The translations under genes were made by a program, and so were the position numbers. The notes beneath the pieces were generated by a model. The model was given only the letters and a program-made list of their open reading frames with translations. It ran no database searches and had not been told where the DNA came from. A DNA stretch of 64,000 bases from Planctomycetota bacterium. Its GTDB lineage: Bacteria; Planctomycetota; Phycisphaerae; UBA1845; UTPLA1. Shown here piece after piece: positions 1 to 8,382 of this stretch (position 1 is the stretch's first letter; every line of letters starts with the position of its first letter). The stretch is taken from NCBI GenBank assembly GCA_015654675.1, contig JAATGM010000051.1, positions 248,001-312,000 on the forward strand, read 5' to 3'.

Positions 1-1
1 C

Positions 2-2356
2 GAAGACGTCTTCAACACCATCATCATTGCGGCCATCCTGGTCATTGTGGTCGTGCTGGTCTTCATTCAGGACTGGCACGCCATGCTGCTACCGATGATC
101 GACATCGTTGTCTCGGTCATTGGCACGTTCGTCATCATGTCGTTCCTCGGCTTCTCGCTGAACAACCTATCGCTGTTCGGGCTGGTGCTGGCCGTCGGCA
201 TCGTCGTCGATGATTCGATCGTCGTGGTCGAGAACATCGAGCGATGGATGAGCAAGGGATTGTCGTCGCGCGACGCGACCATCAAGGCCATGGAGGAGAT
301 CACCGGCCCGGTCATCGGTATTTCGCTCGTGCTCGCGTCGGTGTTCATCCCGGCTGCGTTCATTCCCGGCCTCTCCGGTCAGTTTTTCAAACAGTTTGCA
401 CTTACCATCGCCTGTTCGTCGCTGATCTCAGCCACGAATGCGTTGACCATGGCCCCCGCTCGCGCCGCCGCCTGGATCAAGCCACACAAGGAGGGCGATA
501 CATCCGGCAAGGAAGCGTTGCCGCGCGTCGCGTACGTGCTGCTCTTCGCCTCTTTTGCCTGGCTGCTGGCCGGGCGGTTCGGGCTCGTCAAGTCCGACGC
601 AGTTCACTCATTCGCCAGTCTCGCGACTCGCGACGGCGCGAGGGTCGCCGGGCTTTTGGTGATAGGGGGCGTGCTCGGCTGGTTCGTTTCGCGGGCCGCT
701 AACCGGGCCTTCAATGCCTTCTTCGGCCTCTTCAATCAAACGTTCGCGGTTATCACCAATGGATACACCCGCGTCATTGGTGGCATTCTCCGCGTCAGCG
801 TGATCGCGCTGCTCGTCTATGTCGGCCTGCTCGCCGCGACCGCTTACGGCTTCAAGACCGCGCCGACCGGCCTCATTCCCGATCAGGACCAGGGCTATCT
901 CGTGGCCGCCATCGAGCTTCCCGACTCTTCGTCGGTGCAGAGAACCTCGGCCGTCGTGGCCGAAGTCGAAAAAATCGCCCTTGCCACACCCGGCGTGAAG
1001 CAAACCGTCGCCTGCGCCGGCTTCTCGGCCTTCTATTCGTGCGATGCCTCCAACTGGGCGGTCGTCTGGGTCGTTCTTGACGAGTTCGAGAAGCGCACGA
1101 CGCCCGAAACATCCGCCGTCGCCATCGCCCACAATCTCAACATCAAGTATCACCAGAAAATCCTCGCGGCGAACTGTATCGTAGTCGGCGCTCCGCCCGT
1201 CCCTGGAATGGGCCAGGCCGGCGGCTTCCAGTTGCAGATTGAAGATCAGCAGGGTCTCGGATTGCAGGCCCTGCAGGACGCGACCGAGTCAATCGTTGAG
1301 AAAGCCAGTCACGAGCCGGCGCTGCGCGGCGTCTTCACCAGTTTCCGCGCGGGCACGCCGCAGCTATACGTTGACATCGATCGCGAAAAGGCCCGCGCCA
1401 TGGGCGTCGCCCTGCAGGACGTCTTCGACACGCTTAACATCAACACCGGCTCGATGTTCATCAATCTCATGAACAACTACGGCCGCATCTGGCAGGTCAA
1501 TATCCAGGCCGCCGGCAACTACCGCATTGATCCACAGCAACTCGGCCTGCTTTACGTCCGCAACAACAAAGGCCAGACCGTGCCGCTCGCCTCGCTGATT
1601 CACGTCCGCGACGACGCCGGCCCCGTCTTCGTCATGCGTTACAACGATCTCTCATCCAGCGCCATCCTCGGAAACTCGGCCGCCGGCTATAGCTCGGGCC
1701 AGGCCATCGAGCTCATGCAGCGGCTCTGCGACCAGAATCTGCCGAGCGGCATGACCTACGACTGGACCAACATCGCCTACCAGGAAGTCACGGCCGGCAA
1801 TACCGGCATTTTCGTGTTCGCGTTCTCGGTGGTGCTCGTTTTTCTCGTGCTCGCCGCGCTCTACGAAAGCTGGGGCCTGCCGCTGGCGATCATCCTCGTT
1901 GTGCCGATGTGTCTGCTATCGTCGATCGCCGGACTGGTGTGGATCGCCCACATGGATGTCAACATTTTCGCGCAGATCGGCTTTATCGTGCTCATTGCCC
2001 TGGCCGCCAAGAATGCCATCCTTATCGTCGAGTATGCCAAGGCCAAGCACGAAGAGGGCATGACCCAGCGCGATGCCACGCTCGAAGCCGTCAAGCAGCG
2101 GCTCCGGCCCATCCTCATGACTTCGTTCGCGTTTATTTTCGGTGTTTATCCGCTGGTGATCGCGACCGGCGCCGGCTTCGAAATGCGCCGCTCGCTCGGC
2201 ACGGCCGTGCTGAGCGGAATGATCGGCGTGACATTCTTCGGGCTATTCCTAACGCCCGTGTTCTACTACGTCATCACATGGTTTTCGCGGAACAAGGCGC
2301 CCAAGCCCGCGCCCGACGCAAATCCCCCGGCGCCGGCCGCCGCGTCAGCGTCCTGA
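2..2356 (+). CDS. RND multidrug efflux permease, AcrB/HAE1 family (5' truncated by window edge)
   Basis: C-terminal 784 residues of a trimeric inner-membrane proton/drug antiporter; the reading frame is open from base 2, so the gene starts outside the window. Visible hallmarks are the TM4 motif VVDDSIVVVEN with the paired aspartates (fragment residues 70-71), the porter-domain segment around PDQDQGYLVAAIELP, the docking/porter region, and the TM10 motif LAAKNAILIVEYAK with its conserved lysine (about residue 670), followed by RLRPILMTSFAFIFGV. Compared with AcrB there is an insertion of about 60 residues (roughly 170-232) with two extra hydrophobic segments. The 3' end overlaps the convergent outer-membrane factor gene by 12 bp. 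Family call is certain; the substrate is unknown. Confidence 0.95.
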   Translation, partial: EDVFNTIIIAAILVIVVVLVFIQDWHAMLLPMIDIVVSVIGTFVIMSFLGFSLNNLSLFGLVLAVGIVVDDSIVVVENIERWMSKGLSSRDATIKAMEEITGPVIGISLVLASVFIPAAFIPGLSGQFFKQFALTIACSSLISATNALTMAPARAAAWIKPHKEGDTSGKEALPRVAYVLLFASFAWLLAGRFGLVKSDAVHSFASLATRDGARVAGLLVIGGVLGWFVSRAANRAFNAFFGLFNQTFAVITNGYTRVIGGILRVSVIALLVYVGLLAATAYGFKTAPTGLIPDQDQGYLVAAIELPDSSSVQRTSAVVAEVEKIALATPGVKQTVACAGFSAFYSCDASNWAVVWVVLDEFEKRTTPETSAVAIAHNLNIKYHQKILAANCIVVGAPPVPGMGQAGGFQLQIEDQQGLGLQALQDATESIVEKASHEPALRGVFTSFRAGTPQLYVDIDREKARAMGVALQDVFDTLNINTGSMFINLMNNYGRIWQVNIQAAGNYRIDPQQLGLLYVRNNKGQTVPLASLIHVRDDAGPVFVMRYNDLSSSAILGNSAAGYSSGQAIELMQRLCDQNLPSGMTYDWTNIAYQEVTAGNTGIFVFAFSVVLVFLVLAALYESWGLPLAIILVVPMCLLSSIAGLVWIAHMDVNIFAQIGFIVLIALAAKNAILIVEYAKAKHEEGMTQRDATLEAVKQRLRPILMTSFAFIFGVYPLVIATGAGFEMRRSLGTAVLSGMIGVTFFGLFLTPVFYYVITWFSRNKAPKPAPDANPPAPAAASAS

Positions 2357-3925
2357 CGGCTCAGCCGCGTCCGCGGGTTTGTCGCTCGGTACGCCCGGCG
2401 TGGGGCTCGGCTTGTAATCCGCGGCCGGCCACTCGCGCATGTCATCGCGCATCTTGGCGGGATCAAACTTGAGATCGGCGGGGCTTCTCTCGCGAATCTG
2501 CCAGCCGCCACCCAGCGCCCGATAGGTCGCCACCAGTCCCAGCGCGATGTTGCCCTTGGCCTGCGCGAGCTGGTCCTGCTGCTGCACGAGGTTCTGCTCC
2601 AGCAGAGACACGCGGTTGAAGTCGACCATGCCCGCCTTGTATTGCGCCAGCGAAACCTGCACCGCCTTCTCCGCGGCCGACACGCTTTCGGCCAGTGCCG
2701 TCGCCTGCTGTTGCGACTTGAGGAATCGCACGATCCCATCCTCGACTTCGGCGTTCGCGGTCAGCACGGCGTTTTCATAACTTGCGACCATCTGCTGAAA
2801 CTGGGCCGCTTCGAGGTGATAGACACTCAGCAGCCGGCCGTAGTTGAGCACTTTCCACGCGTACGAAGGGCTGACGCTCGCCTCAAACGCGCGGCTCTGG
2901 AACGCGTCATCAAAGTGCTGCGCCTGCCAGCCCAGATTGCCGATAATCGAAATCGCCGGATAGAAATCCGACTCGGCAATCCCCACGGCGGCGCACTGGG
3001 CCGCCGCCAACCGTTCCTCGCGCCGCACATCCGGCCGCCGGCGAAGCAGGTCGGCCGGAATGCCGACCACGACCTCATTCGGCGCCGTCGGAATCGGCGC
3101 GTCGCTCAGCCGCGGACGCAAATCGATGGTCGGAACGCCAAGCAGCACGCAGAGCCGGTTATTCGCCTGCCGCGACCGAATGTCCAGTTGCGGAACCTGC
3201 GCTTCAGTCTGCGAGAGCGTGCTCTGCGCCTGGTCGACGTCCAGCTCGGCCGATTCGCCGCTCTGGAAGCGCGCCCGCGCGATATCAAGCGTCTGTCGCT
3301 GCAAGGCCACGTTGGCCCGCACATAGACCAGCTGCTGCTCGATGGTTCGATACTCGACATAGCTGTTGGCCACGTCGGCCAGGAGCGTCACGAGGACGTC
3401 ATCGTAGTTGTCGACCGACGCATCGAGCTGCGCCGACGACTGCTCGATGGCCCGCCGGAAGCGGCCCCAGAAATCCAGTTCCCACGATGCCTCGGCACCA
3501 AACTGCCACTGGTTGTCGTAGGGCTCCGAGACGTACGGCCGATTCGCGACCTCGCGGCTGAGGGCGTTACGCGAATAGCCGCCCACCGCTTCCTGCTTTT
3601 GCGGAAAGAGGTTTCCGATTGAGTAGTCGAGTTTCGACCGCGCCGTCAGTACGCGCCAGCCGGCCTCGCGGAGCGTCAGGTTTTGTCGGTAGGCATCGTC
3701 GATCAATGCGTCAAGTTTCGAGTCGTTCAGGGCCTTCCACCAAGCCGCGTCGCTTTCGCCCGATTTGCGAACGCGCGTGTCCGACGCGTCGATCCAGTCC
3801 TTCGACGCCTCAGCCGGCGGGCGGCGAAAGTTGGGCCCGACTTTGAAGCCGTTACGGAAGTATTCACCGGGGGCCGTGCAGCCGCAGAGCAGTGCCGCCA
3901 GACATGCCGCGCGTGCGCTTCGCAT
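2345..3925 (-). CDS. Outer-membrane efflux lipoprotein, TolC/OprM (NodT) family
   Basis: 526 residues, the size of OprM/NodT-type outer membrane channels that complete RND tripartite pumps. The N-terminus has a short hydrophobic signal ending in AALLCGC, so Cys16 is a likely lipidation site. Two internally repeated OEP domains are recognisable: coiled-coil stretches such as YVEYRTIEQQLVYVRANVAL and EVEDGIVRFLKSQQQATAL, and the conserved GVPADLLRRRPDVR-like segment (here VGIPADLLRRRPDVRREERL). GGAGAG lies just upstream of the ATG. The gene is convergent with the AcrB-like permease at 2-2356 rather than co-directional, but they are presumably partners. No periplasmic adaptor gene is visible in the window; it may lie upstream. 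Confidence 0.93.
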   Translation of the reverse strand: MRSARAACLAALLCGCTAPGEYFRNGFKVGPNFRRPPAEASKDWIDASDTRVRKSGESDAAWWKALNDSKLDALIDDAYRQNLTLREAGWRVLTARSKLDYSIGNLFPQKQEAVGGYSRNALSREVANRPYVSEPYDNQWQFGAEASWELDFWGRFRRAIEQSSAQLDASVDNYDDVLVTLLADVANSYVEYRTIEQQLVYVRANVALQRQTLDIARARFQSGESAELDVDQAQSTLSQTEAQVPQLDIRSRQANNRLCVLLGVPTIDLRPRLSDAPIPTAPNEVVVGIPADLLRRRPDVRREERLAAAQCAAVGIAESDFYPAISIIGNLGWQAQHFDDAFQSRAFEASVSPSYAWKVLNYGRLLSVYHLEAAQFQQMVASYENAVLTANAEVEDGIVRFLKSQQQATALAESVSAAEKAVQVSLAQYKAGMVDFNRVSLLEQNLVQQQDQLAQAKGNIALGLVATYRALGGGWQIRERSPADLKFDPAKMRDDMREWPAADYKPSPTPGVPSDKPADAAEPSGR

Positions 3926-4089
3926 GAATGCTCTCCGTCACCTGACGTGCTCCGGCGAAGGATTTGTCAGCACGCGGGGCTGATAGTGTCGGCGAGCCGT
4001 GCGGCCATTGTCAATTCCAATCGCTTTCATCTTGCCGCGTCGTCGTGGTATGCTCCGCCCGATGAGTGGTTCCAATAAACGCGCAGGCC

Positions 4090-5232
4090 ATGACTCAGAA
4101 ACCCGCTAGCACACCTGCCGCCGATCCCGTCGTCGTGTTGCTGGTCGATGATCAGGCCATCGTCGGCCACGCCGTCAAACAAATGCTCGCCGCGGAGCCG
4201 GGCATACAGTTTCATTTCTGCCAGGACCCGCTCAAGGCGATCGAGACGGCCAACCAGGTTCACCCGACGGTCATCCTGCAGGACCTCGTCATGCCGGACA
4301 TGGACGGCCTGACTCTGCTCAAATTCTTCCGCGCCAACGAAGCCACGCGCGAAACACCCATGATCGTCCTCTCCAGCAAAGAGGAGCCCGAGATCAAGGC
4401 CAAGGCCTTCGCCCTCGGCGCCAACGACTACCTCGTGAAGCTCCCCGATCCGATCGAGCTGATCGCCCGCATTCGATATCACTCGCGCGCCTATCGCGCC
4501 CGGCTGGAGCGCGATCAGGCCTTCGCCGAGTTGGCGGAGCTGAATCGCGATCTCGAGAAAAAAGTCGCCGAACGGAGCGCCGAGCTGGTCAACGGCCGCG
4601 ACACGCTGATATTCGGCCTCGCCAAGCTGGCCGAATCGCGCGATAACGAAACCGGCCTGCACCTCGAACGAATTTGCCTCTATGTCGAGATCCTCGGTGG
4701 GGCGATGCTCGCCCGCGGTGCCACCGAAATAAACCATGCCTGGGTGCAGATGGTCACCCGGACGGCCGTCCTGCACGACATCGGCAAGGTGGGAACACCG
4801 GACGCCGTTCTCCGCAAGCCCGGCAAGCTGACGGACGACGAGCGCAAGATCATTCAGAAACATCCCTGCATCGGCGGCGACGCCCTCATCGCCATCAAGG
4901 GCCGCTGGGGAGAGAACCCGTTTCTCAATACCGCCAGCGAAATCGCCCTCTGTCACCATGAAAAATGGGACGGGACCGGCTATCCCTACGGCCTGCGCGG
5001 CGAGACAATCCCGCTGGCGGCCCGCATCGTCGCACTGGCCGATGTGTACGACGCCCTGACCAGCGCCCGCGTCTACAAGCCGGCCATGCCGCACGCAGAG
5101 GCCGTCGCGCGTATCACCGCCGACGCCGGCACGCATTTCGACCCGCGCGTGGTCGAGGCATTCGTAACAGTGACTGATCGCTTCCGCGAAATTGCGGACG
5201 CCCACCGCGACGTGGTTGGAAAAGAAGCATGA
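4090..5232 (+). CDS. Response regulator with WspR-like receiver and HD-GYP c-di-GMP phosphodiesterase output
   Basis: 380 residues. An N-terminal REC domain (about 15-135) has the acidic pair D20-D21, phosphoacceptor D65 in VILQDLVMPD, and K118 in ANDYLVKLPD. A charged coiled coil (about 136-170) leads to an HD-GYP domain (about 172-375) with HD at 229-230 and DGTGYP at 294-299, the signature of c-di-GMP phosphodiesterases. The REC strings VILQDLVMPD and ANDYLVKLPD match what I recall of the Wsp system regulator WspR, which carries GGDEF instead. An in-frame GTG exists at 4066; ATG at 4090 is preferred by similarity to the paralogue. The stop overlaps the next gene's start (ATGA), so the two regulators are translationally coupled. 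It probably takes phosphate from the CheA encoded nearby. Confidence 0.93.
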   Translation: MTQKPASTPAADPVVVLLVDDQAIVGHAVKQMLAAEPGIQFHFCQDPLKAIETANQVHPTVILQDLVMPDMDGLTLLKFFRANEATRETPMIVLSSKEEPEIKAKAFALGANDYLVKLPDPIELIARIRYHSRAYRARLERDQAFAELAELNRDLEKKVAERSAELVNGRDTLIFGLAKLAESRDNETGLHLERICLYVEILGGAMLARGATEINHAWVQMVTRTAVLHDIGKVGTPDAVLRKPGKLTDDERKIIQKHPCIGGDALIAIKGRWGENPFLNTASEIALCHHEKWDGTGYPYGLRGETIPLAARIVALADVYDALTSARVYKPAMPHAEAVARITADAGTHFDPRVVEAFVTVTDRFREIADAHRDVVGKEA

Positions 5233-6440
5233 GCGAACCCGCTAAGACTGCCGACGCGCCCAATCCCGCTGTTCCGACGAACGACGTGGTCAAGGTGCTC
5301 CTCGTCGACGACCAGGCCATCGTGGGTCACGCCGTCAAGCAGATGCTCGCACCCGAGGCCGACATCCAATTGCATTTCTGCCAGGACCCGCTCAAGGCCG
5401 TTGCCACCGCCAACGAACTCGGCCCGACCGTCATCCTGCAAGACCTCGTCATGCCCGACATCGACGGCCTCACGCTGCTCAAGTTTTTCCGCGCCAACGC
5501 CGCCACGCGTGAAACGCCCATGATCGTGCTTTCGAGCAAGGAAGAGCCGGCCGTGAAGGCGCAGGCCTTTTCGCTGGGGGCCAACGATTATCTCGTCAAG
5601 CTGCCCGATCGCGTCGAACTGGTGGCCCGAATCCGCCATCACTCGGCCGGCTACGTCGCGCAGCTTCAGCGCAACGAGGCCTATCGCAAACTGGCCGAGA
5701 GCGAAAAGCGCCTGGCCGATGAAGTGGCCGAAGCGGCCAAGTATGTGAAGTCGCTCCTCCCGCCCGTGATGAAAGAGGGGGCGGTTCGGATCGACTGGCG
5801 ATTCGTGCCCTCCACGCAGCTCGCCGGCGATGCCTTTGGCTATCACTGGCTCGACGAAAAGCGGCTGGCCGTCTATCTGCTTGATGTCAGCGGCCACGGC
5901 GTTGGCTCGGCGTTGCTGGCCGTCTCGGTGCTCAACACGCTGACGCACCAGTCGCTGCCCAAGACCGATTTCGGCGACCCCGGCGCGGTGATGAACGCCC
6001 TGAACAAGATTTTCGAAATGGATCGCCACGGCGGAAAGTTTTTCACGATCTGGTACGGCGTCTGTGACCTTGCCGCCCGTAAAGTCACCTTCAGCGGCGG
6101 CGGCCACCCGCCCGCGCTGCTCTTCAGCCGTTCTGGTGGCGCGGTGAAAGTCGACGAACTCGAGCCAACCGGCCCGATCATCGGTCTGCCGCCCTTCATG
6201 GACTTTGAAAACCACACCGTCGAGCTGCCACCCGATTGCGCCTTGCTGCTCTACAGCGACGGCGCCATCGAGATCGAAGACCTGCAGGGCCATATGCACA
6301 ATCAGGAGCAATTCACCGCGTTTGCGCGCGAGCAGACCGGCTGGGACAACGTCCTGAACCAGTACGTCGAACGCGCCCACACCCTGCGCGGCCATGCATC
6401 GTTGGCTGATGATTGCAGCTTGCTTTTTATTCGTCTCTAA
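5229..6440 (+). CDS. Response regulator with WspR-like receiver and PP2C (SpoIIE/RsbU-type) phosphatase output
   Basis: 403 residues. The REC domain (about 20-142) is nearly identical to that of the preceding gene, with phosphoacceptor D72 and K124. A short helical linker is followed by a PP2C-type Ser/Thr phosphatase domain (about 185-400). Metal-binding aspartates are visible in QLAGDAFGYHW (D201) and LLDVSGHGVGSALL (D219), with LLLYSDG near the C-terminus. Phosphatases of this kind dephosphorylate STAS-domain anti-anti-sigma proteins in partner-switching systems; a STAS-containing protein is encoded at the head of the facing operon (14169-14930). The gene overlaps the HD-GYP gene by 4 nt and its stop codon overlaps that of convergent cheR by 4 nt. 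Confidence 0.93.
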   Translation: MSEPAKTADAPNPAVPTNDVVKVLLVDDQAIVGHAVKQMLAPEADIQLHFCQDPLKAVATANELGPTVILQDLVMPDIDGLTLLKFFRANAATRETPMIVLSSKEEPAVKAQAFSLGANDYLVKLPDRVELVARIRHHSAGYVAQLQRNEAYRKLAESEKRLADEVAEAAKYVKSLLPPVMKEGAVRIDWRFVPSTQLAGDAFGYHWLDEKRLAVYLLDVSGHGVGSALLAVSVLNTLTHQSLPKTDFGDPGAVMNALNKIFEMDRHGGKFFTIWYGVCDLAARKVTFSGGGHPPALLFSRSGGAVKVDELEPTGPIIGLPPFMDFENHTVELPPDCALLLYSDGAIEIEDLQGHMHNQEQFTAFAREQTGWDNVLNQYVERAHTLRGHASLADDCSLLFIRL

Positions 6441-7297
6441 ACCGGCTCGCCCGGCTTTCGATACAGCAGCGTCCGACCGACTCTAACGGTTTCAAAGCGA
6501 TCGGTGATTCCAAAAAGACTCTCCGCCGCGCCCAGTGCCAGCCATCCGCCCGGATAAAGCGTGCCGTGCATTCCCTGGCAGACGCGCCGTCGAGTGGCTT
6601 CGTCGAAGTAGATCAGCACATTGCGGCAGAGAATGAGGTCAAAGGCCCCGAGCTGCGTCGGCGGTTGCATCAGATCGAAGCGCTGAAACTGCACGAGTCG
6701 CCGCACCGGCTCCGTGATCATCCATGCCTTGCCGTCGCGACTGCAATGTCGCTTGAGATGGTCCTCGGAGAGCCCGCGCCGCACTTCACTCGCCAGGTAG
6801 CGCCCCGCGCGGGCCGTCTCGACCGCATCCGATGAGATGTCGCTCGCCAGAATCGTAAACTGCGTCTCGCTCATGCCCGAGTCCGGGTCATCGACCAGGT
6901 CGCGCACGATCATGGCGAGACTGTATGGCTCCTGTCCCGTTGAACAGGCCGCCGACCAGATTCGAATCCGGTGCCGCTTGCCGCCGCTGGACTTCAAATT
7001 GGCGATGCACGCGGGCAACACGACGCGCCGAATCGCCAGGAACAATGCCTGATCGCGAAAGAAGCCTGTCTCCTTCGTCGTGATGGCTTCGACGATGGCG
7101 TCGTGCAGTCGCGGCGCATTGCGCCCCTGCAATCGCTCCAGCAACTGCTCGTAACTGCTCAGCCCCTCACGCACGAGGATCGGCTCGAGCCGATGCCGAA
7201 TCAGGTAGTCCTTGTTCGGCCCCAGCACGAGCCCGCACAGTCGGTGGACCAATTCGGCAAGTCGCCGTCCGGTGTCGGCCGAGAGTTCCATCTTCAC
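6437..7297 (-). CDS. cheR: Chemoreceptor glutamate methyltransferase CheR
   Basis: 286 residues, normal CheR size. It methylates receptor glutamates using S-adenosylmethionine. The N-terminal helical domain (about 1-85) includes TTKETGFFRD, the family landmark before the catalytic domain. The SAM-binding loop is RIWSAACSTGQEPYSLAM (about 112-129), and the conserved LILCRNVLIYFDE lies around 221-233. There is no C-terminal TPR, unlike WspC of the Pseudomonas Wsp system. It is the last gene of the che operon; its start overlaps the cheB stop by 4 nt, implying translational coupling. The MCP of this cluster has no C-terminal tether pentapeptide. Confidence 0.96.
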   Translation of the reverse strand: MKMELSADTGRRLAELVHRLCGLVLGPNKDYLIRHRLEPILVREGLSSYEQLLERLQGRNAPRLHDAIVEAITTKETGFFRDQALFLAIRRVVLPACIANLKSSGGKRHRIRIWSAACSTGQEPYSLAMIVRDLVDDPDSGMSETQFTILASDISSDAVETARAGRYLASEVRRGLSEDHLKRHCSRDGKAWMITEPVRRLVQFQRFDLMQPPTQLGAFDLILCRNVLIYFDEATRRRVCQGMHGTLYPGGWLALGAAESLFGITDRFETVRVGRTLLYRKPGEPV

Positions 7298-8382
7298 GCG
7301 GTTGGACCCTGGCTGATCGCGGCCGCAGCCGAAGCGATCTCGGTAACCGGTCGGATGTCATCCACCACCCCCGCCTGAACCGCGCAGCCGGGCATTCCCC
7401 ATACCACGCTGCTAGCCTCGTCCTGCGCGATTACGTAGCCACCGCCGCGCCGCACCGCTCCCAGCCCAACGGTGCCGTCATTGCCCATGCCGGTCAGGAT
7501 GATCGCCAGTACGCCGCCTCCGAACGCCGCCGCCACCGATCGAAACAGCACATCGGCCGACGGCCGGCAACCGTTCTCCGGCGGCCCGTCGCTCAGCCCG
7601 ATACTGGGCGCTGCCGCCGTGCCGCGTACCAGCATGTGCCGGCCGCCGGGCGCAATGAACACCCGCGCCGCCGAGAGCGGCATGCCGTCAATCCCCTCGA
7701 CGACCGGCTGCCGCGCCTGCCGCGCGAGCGATTCGGCCAGCGATTGCGTAAATCCGGGTGGCATGTGTTGCACGACAACAATCGGCAGCCGCGTACTCGC
7801 GCACAGACCGGGCAACACCTCGGACAACGCCCTGGGCCCGCCGGTCGATGCCCCGATCGCGATGATGTCGGGCGCCGCTTTCCGCCGGGCGCCCGCCCGA
7901 GGCGGCGGTGGGGGGGTGGCACGCGGAGCGACGGCAGTTGTGCGCATCCCGGGTCTTAGCCGTGCGCAGGCCCGGATTCGCGGCAGAAGATCGTCGCGCA
8001 GTGCCGCCAGATTCGCATCAGGCGACGGACCGCTCGGCTTGGTGACAAAATCGAACGCGCCACGCTCGAGCGCGCGAACAGTCACATCGGCGCCCCGCCG
8101 CGTAACCGCGCTGACCATGATCACCCCGACCGTCTCGCCCGCCGGTCGACCGGCGTTGAATGCCATGATCTGCTCAAGCGTGGCGACGCCGTCCATGCCG
8201 GGCATTTCAACGTCCAGCGTGACCACCTGCGGCGGCGATTTGCGGATGAACTCCATCGCCTTCGCCCCGTTGAATACGGAGCCGACCACGCGCATGTCCG
8301 GCTGGCCGCCCAGCACCTGCTCAAGCGCCGCGCGAAACAACCGCGAATCGTCGACCACCAGTACCCCGATACGATCACCCAT
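7294..8382 (-). CDS. cheB: Chemotaxis protein-glutamate methylesterase/deamidase CheB
   Basis: 362 residues from the ATG at 8382 ([14 protein letters not shown]), chosen because the receiver domain begins immediately; further upstream the frame encodes only a Pro/Arg-rich stretch lying within the MCP gene. The REC domain (about 1-125) has D11-D12 and phosphoacceptor D57 in [12 protein letters not shown] proline-rich linker (about 153-165) leads to the methylesterase domain with catalytic triad S179 ([11 protein letters not shown]), H206 ([10 protein letters not shown]) and D302 ([11 protein letters not shown]). It overlaps the MCP stop by 8 nt and the cheR start by 4 nt. Phosphorylation by CheA normally activates this enzyme to provide adaptation. 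Confidence 0.96.
   Translation of the reverse strand: MGDRIGVLVVDDSRLFRAALEQVLGGQPDMRVVGSVFNGAKAMEFIRKSPPQVVTLDVEMPGMDGVATLEQIMAFNAGRPAGETVGVIMVSAVTRRGADVTVRALERGAFDFVTKPSGPSPDANLAALRDDLLPRIRACARLRPGMRTTAVAPRATPPPPPRAGARRKAAPDIIAIGASTGGPRALSEVLPGLCASTRLPIVVVQHMPPGFTQSLAESLARQARQPVVEGIDGMPLSAARVFIAPGGRHMLVRGTAAAPSIGLSDGPPENGCRPSADVLFRSVAAAFGGGVLAIILTGMGNDGTVGLGAVRRGGGYVIAQDEASSVVWGMPGCAVQAGVVDDIRPVTEIASAAAAISQGPTA

Noticed and set aside
4027-6395. Two long minus-strand frames opposite the response regulators
   Set aside because: Antisense frames with similar sequences only because the two receivers are duplicated; no start signal or domain.
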